From the NCBI RefSeq assembly GCF_003865405.1, contig NZ_RQVQ01000025.1:1-40272 (forward strand): 40,272 nt of DNA. The letters run 5' to 3'. The stretch is from Paenimyroides tangerinum. Its GTDB lineage: Bacteria; Bacteroidota; Bacteroidia; Flavobacteriales; Flavobacteriaceae. This document shows, piece after piece, positions 1 through 10,051 of this stretch; the first letter of the stretch is position 1; every line of letters begins with the position of its first letter. The position numbers and the translations under genes are program-made. The notes beneath the pieces were generated by a model. That model was not told where the DNA came from and ran no database searches. It was given only the letters and a program-made list of their open reading frames with translations.

Positions 1-20
1 ATCCAAAAGAAGATAACCAA

Positions 21-916
21 ATCCGCACCCGAGGACATAGTCCGAACGGAACGAAGTTAAATCAGGAATTGAATTTGAAAAAGTAATAATTTGAAGATTT
101 GAAAATAGAATGATCTGATTGTAAAGTTTAAGGTTTAAAGTTTAAGGTTTAATGTTTAAAATATTATATTCAGTAGATACAAAGCGAATCCGCACCCGAG
201 GACATAGTCCGAACGGAACGAAGTTAAATCTGCAATTTAGGAATGGAGAATTGAATTTGCAAATGTGATAATTTGAAGATTTGAAAATAGAATGATCTGA
301 TTGTAAAGTTTAATGTTTAAAGTTCAAAATAGAATATTAAGTAGAAACAAAGCGAATCCGCATCCGAGGACATAGTCCGAACGGAACGAAGTTAAATCCG
401 CAATTTACGAATGGAGAATTGAATTTGTAAATGCGATAATTTGAAGATTTGAAAATAGAATGATCTGATTGTAGAGTTTAAGGTTTAATGTTTAAAGTTC
501 AAAATAGTATATCCAGTAGATACTAAGCAAATCCGCACCCGAGGACATAGTCCGAACGGAACGAAGTTAAATCCGCAATTTAGGTATGGAGAATTGGATT
601 TCTAAATGTGATAATTTGAAGATTTGAAAATAGAATGATCTGATTGTAAAGTTTAAGGTTTAATGTTTAAAGTTCGAAATATTATATTCAGTAGAAACAA
701 AGCGAATCCGCACCCGAGGACATAGTCCGAACGGAACGAAGTTAAATCAGCAATTTAGAACTGGAGAATTGAATTTCTAAATGTGATAATTTGAAGATTT
801 AAAAATAAAATGATCTGATTGTAAAGTTTAATGTTTAAAGTTCAAAATTGAATATTAAGTAGAAACAAAGCGAATCCGCACCCGAGGACATAGTCCGAAC
901 AGAACGAAGTTAAATC
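21..916. repeat. Six-copy array of 167-175-bp units with a 43-bp conserved motif
   Basis: A near-identical 43-bp motif beginning ATCCGCACCCGAGGACATAG starts at 21, 188, 356, 531, 706 and 874. It contains a small palindrome, GGAC-ATA-GTCC, followed by GAACGGAACGAAG. The 125-130 bp between copies are also repeated, with variants of GATAATTTGAAGATTTG and AAGTTTAATGTTTAAAG, so the whole 167-175-bp block is the unit. A seventh copy of the motif lies near 23905. No open reading frame of note runs through the array. Spacing varies by a few bases because of small indels. It lies just upstream of the polysaccharide cluster promoter. Confidence 0.9.
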
Positions 917-1101
917 CGCGCATCAACAAACAAAATAATAGAAAATGACTATTTATTGTTGAATTTGATAGTAAAAGAGTAATTATAAATTATTAACAGT
1001 TGTTAAATCTTATCCTTTTTTATTGCTGAATTTTTCACAATTCCTTTTTTTTAACTTAAATAGTAGAATATTGTTTATTAATTAGTTATTTTGTTGCTCT
1101 G

Positions 1102-1135
1102 TTGTTAAAAATAAAATAAAAGACAATTAAGTTTG
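1102..1135 (+). promoter_or_regulatory. Predicted promoter of the polysaccharide cluster
   Basis: TAAGTTTG at 1128-1135 fits the Bacteroidota -7 box TAnnTTTG. TTG at 1102-1104 is a possible -33 box, with a 23-bp spacer that is slightly long. Transcription would begin near 1142, leaving a leader of about 110 nt before the ATG at 1253. No other match of this quality is seen between the repeat array and the first gene. Confidence 0.45.
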
Positions 1136-1252
1136 GTAGTCATAATGGGTTTACTTATTTTTACGGCTGATTGTAAAAGAAAAAGCATTTAAAAATAAAT
1201 AGATGCTAATTATTTGAAAATCAAAACCAAAAACCAAAAAAACAAACAACAC

Positions 1253-2113
1253 ATGAAGGGAATTATTTTAGCCGGAGGTTCGGGTACTCGCTTGCATCCG
1301 TTAACTTTGGCGGTAAGCAAGCAATTGATGCCTGTTTACGATAAACCTATGATATATTATCCGCTTTCTACTCTAATGTTAGCCGGAATTAATGAGATTC
1401 TTATTATCTCAACCCCTCATGATTTACCTCATTTCAAAAAACTTTTAGGAAACGGAACTCAATTAGGTTGTCGTTTTGAATATGCTGAGCAGGCTGAACC
1501 TAACGGATTAGCTCAAGCATTTCTTATTGGCGAGAAATTTATCGGTGATGATAAAGTTGCTTTAATATTGGGCGATAATATCTTTTATGGTTCAGGTATG
1601 TCAAAACTTTTACAAAGTTGTACGGATGTATCAGGCGGAGTCGTTTTTGCTTATCCTGTAAGTGATCCAGAACGTTACGGAGTAGTGGAGTTTAATGATA
1701 ACAACGAGGTTATTTCTATTGAAGAAAAACCTTTGAACCCAAAATCTAATTATGCAGTTCCGGGCTTATATTTCTATGATAACAGCGTGGTTGAAATTGC
1801 AAAAAACATCCAACCTTCTGCGCGTGGCGAGTATGAAATCACAGATGTAAACAAAGTATATTTAGAAAAAGGAAACTTAAAAGTAGGTGTTTTTGATCGC
1901 GGTACAGCTTGGTTAGATACGGGTACCTTTGCTTCGTTGATGCAAGCAGGGCAGTTTGTACAAGTAATCGAAGAACGCCAAGGTCTAAAAATCGGAGCTA
2001 TCGAAGAAGTAGCATTCCGTATGAAGTATATTAATAAAGAACAATTAACCAAAATAGCCCAACCTCTTGTTAAAAGTGGGTATGGAACATATTTAATGAA
2101 AGTTTGTAAATAA
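1253..2113 (+). CDS. rfbA: Glucose-1-phosphate thymidylyltransferase (RmlA/RfbA)
   Basis: Makes dTDP-glucose from dTTP and glucose 1-phosphate, the entry step to dTDP-sugars, in the cytoplasm. The 286-residue protein opens with [20 protein letters not shown], the nucleotidyltransferase signature (GGSGTR at 8-13), followed by [31 protein letters not shown] and a WLDTGT segment follow in the usual order, and the length matches the family. The reading frame extends upstream to a TTG at 1214, but those 13 residues are lysine/asparagine-rich and outside the family start, so ATG 1253 is chosen. It is the first gene of the cluster, with the next ATG 5 bp after its stop. No rmlB, rmlC or rmlD lies in the window, so the rest of the pathway must be elsewhere. 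Confidence 0.95.
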   Translation: MKGIILAGGSGTRLHPLTLAVSKQLMPVYDKPMIYYPLSTLMLAGINEILIISTPHDLPHFKKLLGNGTQLGCRFEYAEQAEPNGLAQAFLIGEKFIGDDKVALILGDNIFYGSGMSKLLQSCTDVSGGVVFAYPVSDPERYGVVEFNDNNEVISIEEKPLNPKSNYAVPGLYFYDNSVVEIAKNIQPSARGEYEITDVNKVYLEKGNLKVGVFDRGTAWLDTGTFASLMQAGQFVQVIEERQGLKIGAIEEVAFRMKYINKEQLTKIAQPLVKSGYGTYLMKVCK

Positions 2114-2118
2114 ACACA

Positions 2119-3093
2119 ATGAAGCACATATTAATTACAGGAGGTGCCGGTTTTATCGGTTCGAATTTAACTGAACATTTCTTAAACAAAGGATACAAAG
2201 TAACTTGTTTAGATAATTTTGCTACAGGATACCCTCATAACATTGAAGAATTTTTTTTAAATGAAAATTATACTCTTATTGAAGGAGATATTCGTGATTT
2301 AGATACGTGTATAAAGGCAGTAACTGGTGTTGATTATGTATTACATCAAGCAGCTTTAGGTTCAGTTCCTCGTTCAATAAATGACCCAATTACGTCTAAT
2401 GAAGTAAATGTATCAGGTTTTTTAAATATGTTAGTAGCAGCTCGTGATGCAGGTATTAAACGTTTTGTTTATGCAGCTTCTTCTTCAACCTATGGAGATT
2501 CGGAAGCTTTGCCAAAAGTAGAAGACGTGATTGGTAAACCTTTATCTCCGTATGCAGTTACCAAATATGTGAATGAATTATATGCTGATGTATTCGCTAA
2601 AACGTATGGAATGGAAATCATTGGTTTACGATATTTTAATGTATTTGGTCGTCGTCAAAATACACGTGGGGCTTATGCAGCTGTTATTCCATTATTTACT
2701 AAATTGTTAATCCAACACGAGTCACCAACGATTAACGGTACTGGAGAGAATTCTCGTGATTTTACATATATCGATAACGTCATTCAAATGAATGAATTGG
2801 CAATGTTAACCGAGAATCCATTAGCAGTTAATACCGTTTACAATACAGCTGTAGGTGATCGTACCAACTTAAACCAATTGGTAAGTTATATAAAAGAATT
2901 TTTAACAGCATTTGATCCTGAGATTGCTAACATTCCTGTGAATCATGGACCAAACCGTCAAGGAGATATTCCACATTCATTGGCTTCTGTAAATAAGGCT
3001 AAAGAAATGTTGAGTTATAATCCTTCTCATGTAATACGCCAAGGTTTACAAGAAGCAGTCACTTGGTATTGGAATCAAAAACACTTATTATAA
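2119..3093 (+). CDS. wbpP: UDP-N-acetylglucosamine 4-epimerase, WbpP/TviC type (SDR family)
   Basis: Extended short-chain dehydrogenase of 324 residues. The NAD-binding motif GGAGFIG is at 8-14, the serine cluster AASSSTYGD at 119-127, and the catalytic pair Y145/K149 in [18 protein letters not shown] near 76-86 is typical of the WbpP/TviC epimerases, which interconvert UDP-GlcNAc and UDP-GalNAc. The next gene is a UDP-HexNAc 6-dehydrogenase, the same pairing used for UDP-GalNAcA in Vi antigen and Pseudomonas O6-type clusters. GalE or a UDP-GlcNAcA epimerase are alternative roles; the choice of substrate is inferred from these motifs and the neighbour. Confidence 0.85.
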   Translation: MKHILITGGAGFIGSNLTEHFLNKGYKVTCLDNFATGYPHNIEEFFLNENYTLIEGDIRDLDTCIKAVTGVDYVLHQAALGSVPRSINDPITSNEVNVSGFLNMLVAARDAGIKRFVYAASSSTYGDSEALPKVEDVIGKPLSPYAVTKYVNELYADVFAKTYGMEIIGLRYFNVFGRRQNTRGAYAAVIPLFTKLLIQHESPTINGTGENSRDFTYIDNVIQMNELAMLTENPLAVNTVYNTAVGDRTNLNQLVSYIKEFLTAFDPEIANIPVNHGPNRQGDIPHSLASVNKAKEMLSYNPSHVIRQGLQEAVTWYWNQKHLL

Positions 3094-3110
3094 TAGATAT
3101 AACCAAAAAA

Positions 3111-4424
3111 ATGAATACACAACACAAAATTGCCGTTATTGGTTTAGGCTATGTAGGTTTGCCTTTAGCAAGATTATTTGCAACTAAATTTCCTGTAGTG
3201 GGTTTTGATATTAATCAAAAACGTATTGGAGAATTAAATAATGGAACTGATTTTACATTAGAAGTTTCTGATGAAGCTTTACAAGCTGTTTTAGTAAAAG
3301 AGAATCCTTTTTCAACGGATATAAACGGATTGTATTGTTCTCATAATTTAGCTGATATTGAAACAGCAAATGTTTATGTGGTAACCGTTCCTACACCAGT
3401 AGATAAAAATAATAGACCAGATTTAACACCTTTATACAAATCTTCAGAAACAGTAGGTAAAGTGTTGAAAAAAGGCGATATCGTTATTTATGAATCCACT
3501 GTTTATCCAGGGGTTACAGAAGAAGAGTGTATTCCCGTTTTAGAGCGTGTATCGGGGCTGAAATTTAACCAAGATTTCTTTGCAGGTTATTCTCCAGAGC
3601 GTATCAACCCTGGAGATAAAGAACATACAGTTGAAAAAATATTAAAAGTGACTTCAGGTTCTACACCAGAAATTGGTGAGGTTGTAAACAATTTATATAA
3701 AGAAGTTATTGTTGCAGGTACGCATTTAGCACCCTGTATTAAAGTTGCAGAGGCTGCTAAAGTAATTGAAAATTCACAACGCGATATCAATATTGCTTTT
3801 GTAAACGAATTAGCTAAAATTTTCAATTTATTAGATATTGATACCCATGCAGTTTTAGAAGCTGCAGGTACCAAATGGAACTTTTTGCCATTTAAACCAG
3901 GTTTAGTGGGTGGACATTGTATTGGTGTTGATCCATATTACTTAGCACAAAAAGCTCAAGAAGCAGGGTATCATCCAGAAATCATTTTAGCTGGTCGTCG
4001 TTTAAATGACTCTATGGGCGAATATGTAGCTTCTCAAGTAATTAAAACCATGATCAAGAAAAAGATCAACGTATGTGGGGCACGTGTATTGAACTTAGGA
4101 ATTACATTTAAAGAAAACTGCCCAGATGTGCGCAACACAAAAGCGGTAGATGTAATTACTTCATTACAAGATTACGGTGTTGAAGTAGTAACCTACGACC
4201 CATGGGCAAACCCTGCAGAGGTTGAGCATGAATATAAATTAACTTCGGTTAACACATTAAATCAAATCAGCAAATCAGCAAATCCGCCTAAGGATTTTGA
4301 TGCTATTATATTAACCGTTGCTCATAAAGAATTCACAAGCTTAAATTTATCTCAATTCTTAAAAGAAGGTGGGATAATTTATGATGTGAAAGGGATATTG
4401 ATTGAGGCTGATAGTAGATTGTAG
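3111..4424 (+). CDS. UDP-N-acetyl-hexosamine 6-dehydrogenase (WbpO/TviB type)
   Basis: Oxidises the C6 hydroxyl of a UDP-HexNAc to the acid with two NAD+; the likely product is UDP-GalNAcA given the WbpP-type epimerase just upstream. The 437-residue protein has the N-terminal NAD fold ([14 protein letters not shown], 8-20), ESTVYPG, the [15 protein letters not shown] segment of the HexNAc-specific group, and the catalytic Cys270 in [13 protein letters not shown]-terminal UDP-binding domain has [18 protein letters not shown]. The frame runs back to a TTG at 3063 inside the previous gene; ATG 3111, 17 bp after that gene stops, gives the family start and is preferred. Confidence 0.92.
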   Translation: MNTQHKIAVIGLGYVGLPLARLFATKFPVVGFDINQKRIGELNNGTDFTLEVSDEALQAVLVKENPFSTDINGLYCSHNLADIETANVYVVTVPTPVDKNNRPDLTPLYKSSETVGKVLKKGDIVIYESTVYPGVTEEECIPVLERVSGLKFNQDFFAGYSPERINPGDKEHTVEKILKVTSGSTPEIGEVVNNLYKEVIVAGTHLAPCIKVAEAAKVIENSQRDINIAFVNELAKIFNLLDIDTHAVLEAAGTKWNFLPFKPGLVGGHCIGVDPYYLAQKAQEAGYHPEIILAGRRLNDSMGEYVASQVIKTMIKKKINVCGARVLNLGITFKENCPDVRNTKAVDVITSLQDYGVEVVTYDPWANPAEVEHEYKLTSVNTLNQISKSANPPKDFDAIILTVAHKEFTSLNLSQFLKEGGIIYDVKGILIEADSRL

Positions 4425-4465
4425 AAACCAGTGCTTCTCTTCATTATTTAAAATTATAAAACAAG

Positions 4466-6019
4466 ATGTCACAATCTCACAAAATTTTGATAAACACTTT
4501 ATCACTGTATATAAAAATTATAATTAATTCATTTGTAATTCTTTTTTCTACTAGAATAGTGTTGGAAGAATTAGGAGTAGATTCTTTTGGTTTATATAAT
4601 TTAATCGCAGGTGTAATTACATTATTATCTTTTTTTACAGGAGCATTAACTGTTTCAGCACAAAGATTTTTATCTATTGCTATAGGTGAGAATAATATGA
4701 TTAAAGTAAAAAAAATTTTTAATCTAAGTTTAGTTGTACATTTTATTTTGGCGTTAATAGTAGTTTTTATTTTTAAAATAGTTCAGCCCTTTTTATTTAA
4801 TGGATTTTTAAAAATAAATGAACAAGATATGAATAATGCTATTCGAGTTTATGATATTATGATAGTTTCTTCAGCTATAACAATATTTGTTATACCATTT
4901 ACTTCAGTAATAAATGCTAGAGAGGAGATGTGGTTTTCTTCAATATCAGATATTGTTTCTATATGTTTTAAATTTTTCGCTGCATTTATCCTTTATTATG
5001 TTATAGATGAAAAGCTATTAGTTTATACTTATTTTATGTTACTTTCTGTTATTATCGGAAGTATAATTAATATTATTTGGTGTAGAATACGTTATTTAGA
5101 GTGTAGAATCGATTTAAATAAAAGAGATTTCGATAAGCCTTTATTTAAAGAAATGTTTGGTTTTGCAGGTTGGAATAGTTTAGGTTCATTGGCTGTAGTA
5201 ATGCGTAATCAGGGAGCTAATGTAGTTTTAAATGTTTTTTTTGGTACTGTTGTTAATACAGCTTATGGTATTGCTAATCAATTAAATGCGTTAGTAACAA
5301 CTTTTGCTGTTACCTTAATAACAGTTTTTACACCAATGATTACTAAAGCACAAGGTGCTGATAATCAAGAAAGAATGTTGTTTGTTTCTGTTTTTTCTTC
5401 AAAACTTTCATTTTTTTTATCAAGTCTTGTTTCAATACCAATACTACTTTACACAAATTTTATTTTAAGTATTTGGTTAAAAGAGTTCCCCGAATATACA
5501 TTGTCATTTTGTAATTCTATAATAGTAACTTTTCTTATAATGCAATTATATCCGGGTATTACAAGAGCTATTTATGCTTCTGGTAAGATTAAATGGTATC
5601 AGATAATAATTTCAATTATGTTAATGGCTAATATTCCTATCGGTTATTTATTGTTTAAAAATAGTTATCCTCCTATAAGTATTTTTTATACGATGATTAT
5701 TGCTCAATTTTTAACTTTGGTTATTACTCTATTTTTTGCAAAAATGATAGTTCAATTGGATATACGAAAATTTGTTATTGAGTCTATTATGAAACCTTGT
5801 TTAATTTTTGTTTCTTTATATTCTCTTGGTTTAATTTTAAACTTTTTTTTAGATATAAATGAAATTTTCAAATTCTCAATTGTTATTACTCTTATTGGTG
5901 TTTTGTATTCATTTTTGTTTTACATTTTTGTTTTTAATTTAAATGAGAAAGAGCTATTTTTAAATTTATATAAATCATTAAGAAATAAAATTTTAAAAAA
6001 TGATAAAAAATATAATTAA
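4466..6019 (+). CDS. wzx: Wzx-like polysaccharide flippase (MOP superfamily)
   Basis: A 517-residue, strongly hydrophobic protein with about 12 to 14 predicted membrane segments spread along its length and short polar loops, the shape of MOP-superfamily polysaccharide transporters. The N-terminal LGVDSFGLYNLIAGVI and mid-protein FGFAGWNSLGSL are like those of Wzx and PST proteins. It would move the lipid-linked repeat unit from the cytoplasmic to the outer face of the inner membrane. It begins 41 bp after the dehydrogenase gene and overlaps the next gene by 20 bp, so the two are translationally linked. From here to 12858 the DNA is visibly richer in T and A than the precursor-sugar genes, as expected for variable cluster cores. 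Specificity cannot be read from sequence. Confidence 0.85.
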   Translation: MSQSHKILINTLSLYIKIIINSFVILFSTRIVLEELGVDSFGLYNLIAGVITLLSFFTGALTVSAQRFLSIAIGENNMIKVKKIFNLSLVVHFILALIVVFIFKIVQPFLFNGFLKINEQDMNNAIRVYDIMIVSSAITIFVIPFTSVINAREEMWFSSISDIVSICFKFFAAFILYYVIDEKLLVYTYFMLLSVIIGSIINIIWCRIRYLECRIDLNKRDFDKPLFKEMFGFAGWNSLGSLAVVMRNQGANVVLNVFFGTVVNTAYGIANQLNALVTTFAVTLITVFTPMITKAQGADNQERMLFVSVFSSKLSFFLSSLVSIPILLYTNFILSIWLKEFPEYTLSFCNSIIVTFLIMQLYPGITRAIYASGKIKWYQIIISIMLMANIPIGYLLFKNSYPPISIFYTMIIAQFLTLVITLFFAKMIVQLDIRKFVIESIMKPCLIFVSLYSLGLILNFFLDINEIFKFSIVITLIGVLYSFLFYIFVFNLNEKELFLNLYKSLRNKILKNDKKYN

Positions 6020-6599
6020 TTCGATTCTTAAAAAGTTTAATTCTGTTAGTTTGTTAAAAAGAGCTACAATCTTAGGTAAGGTAGACTTTTTAAAAATTTC
6101 ATCTATTGTTTTATTTGATGGAAGTACAAAAGAAGATATTGTCTTAGGTGATAATTGTAGAATGTATGGGACATTAATGTCACAAAACAATGGGAAAATT
6201 ATTATTAAGGAAAATGTTAAAATTGGAGGCGCAACAATAATTGGTGCGGTTAATTCTATTACAATAGGTAAAGGAACAGCTCTAGCTGACAATATCAGAA
6301 TTTACGATAATAATAATCATCCCGTAAATCCTGAAGATAGAAAAATCATGTATGCGTCTTCTTGGGATTCAGATTTAAGAAATTGGAAACATTCAGATTC
6401 AGCACCTATTGTTATTGGTGAAAATGTATGGATAGGTCAATTTGTTAGAATTAATAAAGGAGTTACTATTGGTGATAATTCTGTTATAGCTGCTTGTTCT
6501 GTTGTAACAAAAAATGTTCCATCTAATACTATTGTCGCTGGTAATCCAGCAAAAGTTGTAAAAGAAAATATCGACCAATTACCAAGAAAATTTGTTTGA
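6000..6599 (+). CDS. Hexapeptide-repeat acyltransferase (WcaF/maltose acetyltransferase-like)
   Basis: A 199-residue left-handed beta-helix protein. Hexapeptide repeats run from about 55 to 95 (IIIKENVKIGGATIIGAVNS) and again from 138 to 175 (IVIGENVWIGQFVRINKG). Between them is DNNNHPVNPEDR, whose histidine matches the catalytic position of the xenobiotic/maltose acetyltransferase group. The tail has VAGNPAKVVKE, the usual CoA-binding end. It probably O-acetylates a sugar of the repeat unit with acetyl-CoA. The gene starts 20 bp before the flippase gene ends. Confidence 0.85.
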   Translation: MIKNIINSILKKFNSVSLLKRATILGKVDFLKISSIVLFDGSTKEDIVLGDNCRMYGTLMSQNNGKIIIKENVKIGGATIIGAVNSITIGKGTALADNIRIYDNNNHPVNPEDRKIMYASSWDSDLRNWKHSDSAPIVIGENVWIGQFVRINKGVTIGDNSVIAACSVVTKNVPSNTIVAGNPAKVVKENIDQLPRKFV

Positions 6600-6648
6600 T
6601 AATAACTTGAGCAATATTATTTAATTTATTTTAATTTATTTTAATTTC

Positions 6649-8457
6649 ATGTGTGGTATATATTTAACTAATATTCCTTTTTCAGAAGATCAAGTTAATG
6701 AAAAACTTGATAAAATAAAATATAGAGGGCCTGATTTTACAGGTATTTTAAAAAAAGACTCATTAACTTTCGGTCATTTAAGATTGGCTATTCTAGATTT
6801 AGATGCTAGATCTAACCAACCTTATGTTTATAAGAATTTGACTATTGTCTTTAATGGTGAGATTTATAATTTTTTAGATATAAAAAATGAACTGATTAAA
6901 ATAGGTTTTGAATTCGAAACCACAAGTGATACTGAAGTTTTATTAATAGGATATTATCATTGGGGTAAAGCGATACTTGATAAGCTTAATGGTATGTTTG
7001 CGTTTGCTATTTATGATTCAATTACTAATAAAGTATTTTGTGCCAGAGATCGAATGGGGGTAAAGCCCTTTTACTATTTTTGGAAAGATGGTCAATTTGA
7101 AATTTGTAGTCAATTACAACCTTTAAAAAATAAAACTTCTAAAATTTCTGAAGAAGCTATTTCTATTTATTTATGTACTGGATATGTTCCTTCGCCTTAT
7201 TCAATATTTGAGAATATTTATAAATTACAGCCCGGTCATTCTATTGAGTTTGATTTAAATGCTAAAAAACAAATTATTGAGCAATATTGGAATTTAAAAC
7301 CAGTTGAGTTAACCAATTTGACTTATGATGAAGCTAAAAATCAGCTAAAAGATTTATTATTTGATGCTGTTAAAATTAGAATGCAATCTGATGTTTCATT
7401 AGGTAGTTTTTTATCTGGTGGTATTGATTCTGCACTTGTAACGGCTATTGCTTCTTCAATTTCTAATGAAAAAATTAAAACTTTTACTATAGGTTTTGAT
7501 GATTCTAAATATGATGAAAGTAAAGTTGCAGAAAAGTTTTCTGATATTATTGGTACTGAGCATACTACAACAATTGTACAAACTAATGACTTTTATGAGT
7601 TGTTAAATAAAATGCTTGAAGTGTATGATGAGCCATTTGCAGATAGTAGTGCTTTACCATCGTTACTTTTAAATAAAATTACTAAAAATTATGTAACTGT
7701 TGCTTTGTCTGGTGATGGTGGAGATGAAAGTTTTATTGGTTATAATCACTTTTTTAGTATATCTAAATTCAATAAATTAAAAAAAATACCATATGTCTTT
7801 AGAATAGGATTAAGTCAGCTTTTACCTGAAACGAATAATTTAAAATCTGTATTAAAATGTAAAAGTGAAAATGATTTTATTGAAAGAACTTTTATTGGTA
7901 ATCAAGAATTATTAAATAAAAAATCCAAATATTGGTTAGAGAAATATTATTCAGATTATAGAGGTTTTTCTGATTCTAATATTCAAAAGACTGCTGATTT
8001 AAATATTAAATTGTGGTTAGAAAATGATAGCAATGTTAAAGTTGATAGAGCTAGTATGGCTAATTCTGTTGAAACAAGAAGCCCTTTTTTAGATTTTCGT
8101 GTAGTTGAATTTGCTCGTACTTTACCTATTGATTTTAGATTTAAAAATGGTACCACTAAATTTATTCTTAAAGATATATTAAAAGATTTTATACCTGAAC
8201 AGATCTTTAATTTACCAAAACGTGGCTTTGCTATTCCAATTGCCGACTGGTTAAGAAATGAATTAAAGGAGAACTTATTGGTAAATTTAACTGATGATAT
8301 TTTAAAAAGTATTCCAAATTTAAATAACAAAATTTTTAAAGAACAACTACATTTACATCTTGAATCAAAAGTAGATTATAGTTTTAACATATGGAGGGTT
8401 TATATTTTAGTTTTATGGTTAAATAAAAATAATGTAAATGAGGATGATTTAAGTTAA
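6649..8457 (+). CDS. AsnB-like glutamine amidotransferase, probably amidates a uronic acid (WbpS-like)
   Basis: A 602-residue class II glutamine amidotransferase. Cys2 follows the initiator Met (MCGIYLTN), with RGPDF at 26-30, FNGEIYNF at 68-75 and DTEVLL. The C-terminal synthetase domain has the ATP pyrophosphatase loop SGGIDS at 256-261, LSGDGGDESFIGY and the ETRSPFLD segment. The family fold is asparagine synthetase, but members in O-antigen clusters, such as WbpS of Pseudomonas O6, are linked to converting a hexuronic acid carboxylate to its amide. As this cluster makes a UDP-HexNAcA, that role is inferred here. A stand-alone asparagine synthetase is less likely. It follows the acyltransferase by 49 bp of almost pure A/T with repeated TTAATTTATT. 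Confidence 0.88.
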   Translation: MCGIYLTNIPFSEDQVNEKLDKIKYRGPDFTGILKKDSLTFGHLRLAILDLDARSNQPYVYKNLTIVFNGEIYNFLDIKNELIKIGFEFETTSDTEVLLIGYYHWGKAILDKLNGMFAFAIYDSITNKVFCARDRMGVKPFYYFWKDGQFEICSQLQPLKNKTSKISEEAISIYLCTGYVPSPYSIFENIYKLQPGHSIEFDLNAKKQIIEQYWNLKPVELTNLTYDEAKNQLKDLLFDAVKIRMQSDVSLGSFLSGGIDSALVTAIASSISNEKIKTFTIGFDDSKYDESKVAEKFSDIIGTEHTTTIVQTNDFYELLNKMLEVYDEPFADSSALPSLLLNKITKNYVTVALSGDGGDESFIGYNHFFSISKFNKLKKIPYVFRIGLSQLLPETNNLKSVLKCKSENDFIERTFIGNQELLNKKSKYWLEKYYSDYRGFSDSNIQKTADLNIKLWLENDSNVKVDRASMANSVETRSPFLDFRVVEFARTLPIDFRFKNGTTKFILKDILKDFIPEQIFNLPKRGFAIPIADWLRNELKENLLVNLTDDILKSIPNLNNKIFKEQLHLHLESKVDYSFNIWRVYILVLWLNKNNVNEDDLS

Positions 8458-8890
8458 TTTTAAGATTACTTTTTACTCCTGATGTAAATGATAGTAGCTA
8501 AGATATAAATATAGGATTGAATTCTGACTTATAAATTTTAAGTCTATGCCATATTTTATTAAATTCGTAATTTAGTAAAATATCTATTGTGACTAAATTT
8601 TTTAGACATTTTGGTTGTTGGTTTTCTAGAAATTAGTATCTTAAATTCGATATTATTGTTAAAATTAAATTTTGGAATAATATTTTATTATAATGCTGTA
8701 TTGTTAATACTGTAGTTTTTTGTGAAGAAAGTTTTATTATTAACCCTACAAAAATAATCTAAATTTAGAAACACTAATGAATATACATTAAAACTGTAAT
8801 TTAAATTTTAAAGGTTATAGTGATGAGGTCAAATATATTTTTGTTAAAATTACCAGTTGAAAAATTCTTGAAAATAATTAATTATATTAA
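8458..8890. other. 433-bp AT-rich gap with one weak promoter candidate
   Basis: No reading frame of useful length and no repeat shared with the rest of the window is seen here. TATTTTTG at 8836-8843 fits the -7 box TAnnTTTG and would place a start about 40 nt ahead of the next gene, but no good -33 box sits at the right distance. The gap is the largest inside the otherwise tight cluster and may mark a recombination joint or a lost gene. No recognisable protein remnant was found on either strand. Confidence 0.35.
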
Positions 8891-10051
8891 ATGTTAAAAC
8901 TTAAAAAATCTAATACTCTACTTTTCTTATTGTTCTTTTCTTTGAATTTTGAAGTATGGGATCCTCTATCAACGAATGGTTTTTTTTCAATATCAAAATT
9001 ATTTGGTTTTTTATATCTTATTTCTATTGTACCACATATATCATATTTCCTTTCTGTAATTAATAATTTTAGGATTTATTTAAGACTTTTGTTTATTTTT
9101 TTTACATATTTAACTTTAATTAGTTTTTTTAATATAAATGTTTATGATTATAGTTTTTTTGATTTTTCTTTGTTTCAAAATATAATTTTATTTTTCTTGT
9201 TATCTAGTCACGAAAAGTTAAAACCTGGTGTTCTTGAAAAGAGTTTTTTTGGTTTTTATTTAGGTTCGATTTGTTTAGCGTTTTGTTATTATTTAAATTT
9301 AGGATTATCTATTAATTCTGAAGGTAGAATTTCTTTATTTGGTGATAATGAGAATTTAGTTGGGTTTAGGATGGTTATTAGTATTTTGTTTTTAATTCAC
9401 TTTATTATCAAAAATAGGCTAAAATATTTTTATAAAATATTATTAATATTGTCATTTTATCCTTTATTAGATTTAGCTATTAATTCAGGATCGCGTACGG
9501 CTTTTTTAAGTTTAATTTTATCAATATTTTTAATGTTTTTTTTATATAAAACAAAAAAATCTTTTATTAAAATTTTAGGGTTTATTTTTTTAGTTATAAT
9601 AGCTTTTCTAGGTATTAATATTGCTCTAAATTCTGAAGTTTTAGGTGAAAGATTAGCGAGAACCTCAGAAGAGAGTGATTTGTCAGGGCGAGATGAAATT
9701 TGGATTCAAATTATTCCTCAAATTAAAGAAAACTTGATTTTCGGTGTAGGTTCTACTGGTTACAATGAATTTTCACATGTTATTTTTTCTCGTTTTATAA
9801 GCCCTCATAATGTTTTTATAGAAATTTTAGCCATTTCTGGTTTAATTGGATTTGTGTTGTTTTTTTATTTTATTTTTTTATGTTTTAAAAAAGCTTATTT
9901 ATTTCAACAAAAATTTAATGAATTAATTCCTTTTGTTTATATTGTACCAATGACAGCTGTTTTACTGTCTTCTCAACTTTTTATTTTTAAATTAGGTTGG
10001 GTAATTTTAGCATATTGTGCCTCACGGAGTTTATATATTTATAAAAAATGA
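8891..10051 (+). CDS. wzy: Wzy-like O-antigen/capsule polymerase
   Basis: A 386-residue membrane protein with about 10 hydrophobic segments. A larger polar loop near 210-300 contains the pattern expected of the Wzy/O-antigen ligase (Wzy_C) family: LARTSEESDLSGRDEIWIQ, then GVGSTGYNEF and SPHNVFIEILAISGLIG. RTSE..SGR..IW and the PHN...E pattern are the usual signature of this poorly conserved family. It would join lipid-linked repeat units in the periplasm after flipping. Its stop overlaps the next start by 4 bp (ATGA), so the two genes are translationally coupled. A WaaL ligase role cannot be excluded but polymerase fits the cluster better. Confidence 0.82.
   Translation: MLKLKKSNTLLFLLFFSLNFEVWDPLSTNGFFSISKLFGFLYLISIVPHISYFLSVINNFRIYLRLLFIFFTYLTLISFFNINVYDYSFFDFSLFQNIILFFLLSSHEKLKPGVLEKSFFGFYLGSICLAFCYYLNLGLSINSEGRISLFGDNENLVGFRMVISILFLIHFIIKNRLKYFYKILLILSFYPLLDLAINSGSRTAFLSLILSIFLMFFLYKTKKSFIKILGFIFLVIIAFLGINIALNSEVLGERLARTSEESDLSGRDEIWIQIIPQIKENLIFGVGSTGYNEFSHVIFSRFISPHNVFIEILAISGLIGFVLFFYFIFLCFKKAYLFQQKFNELIPFVYIVPMTAVLLSSQLFIFKLGWVILAYCASRSLYIYKK

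Noticed and set aside
21..916. CRISPR array
   Set aside because: The 43-bp repeats are separated by about 125-130 bp that are themselves repeated, copies differ by point changes, and no cas gene is nearby.
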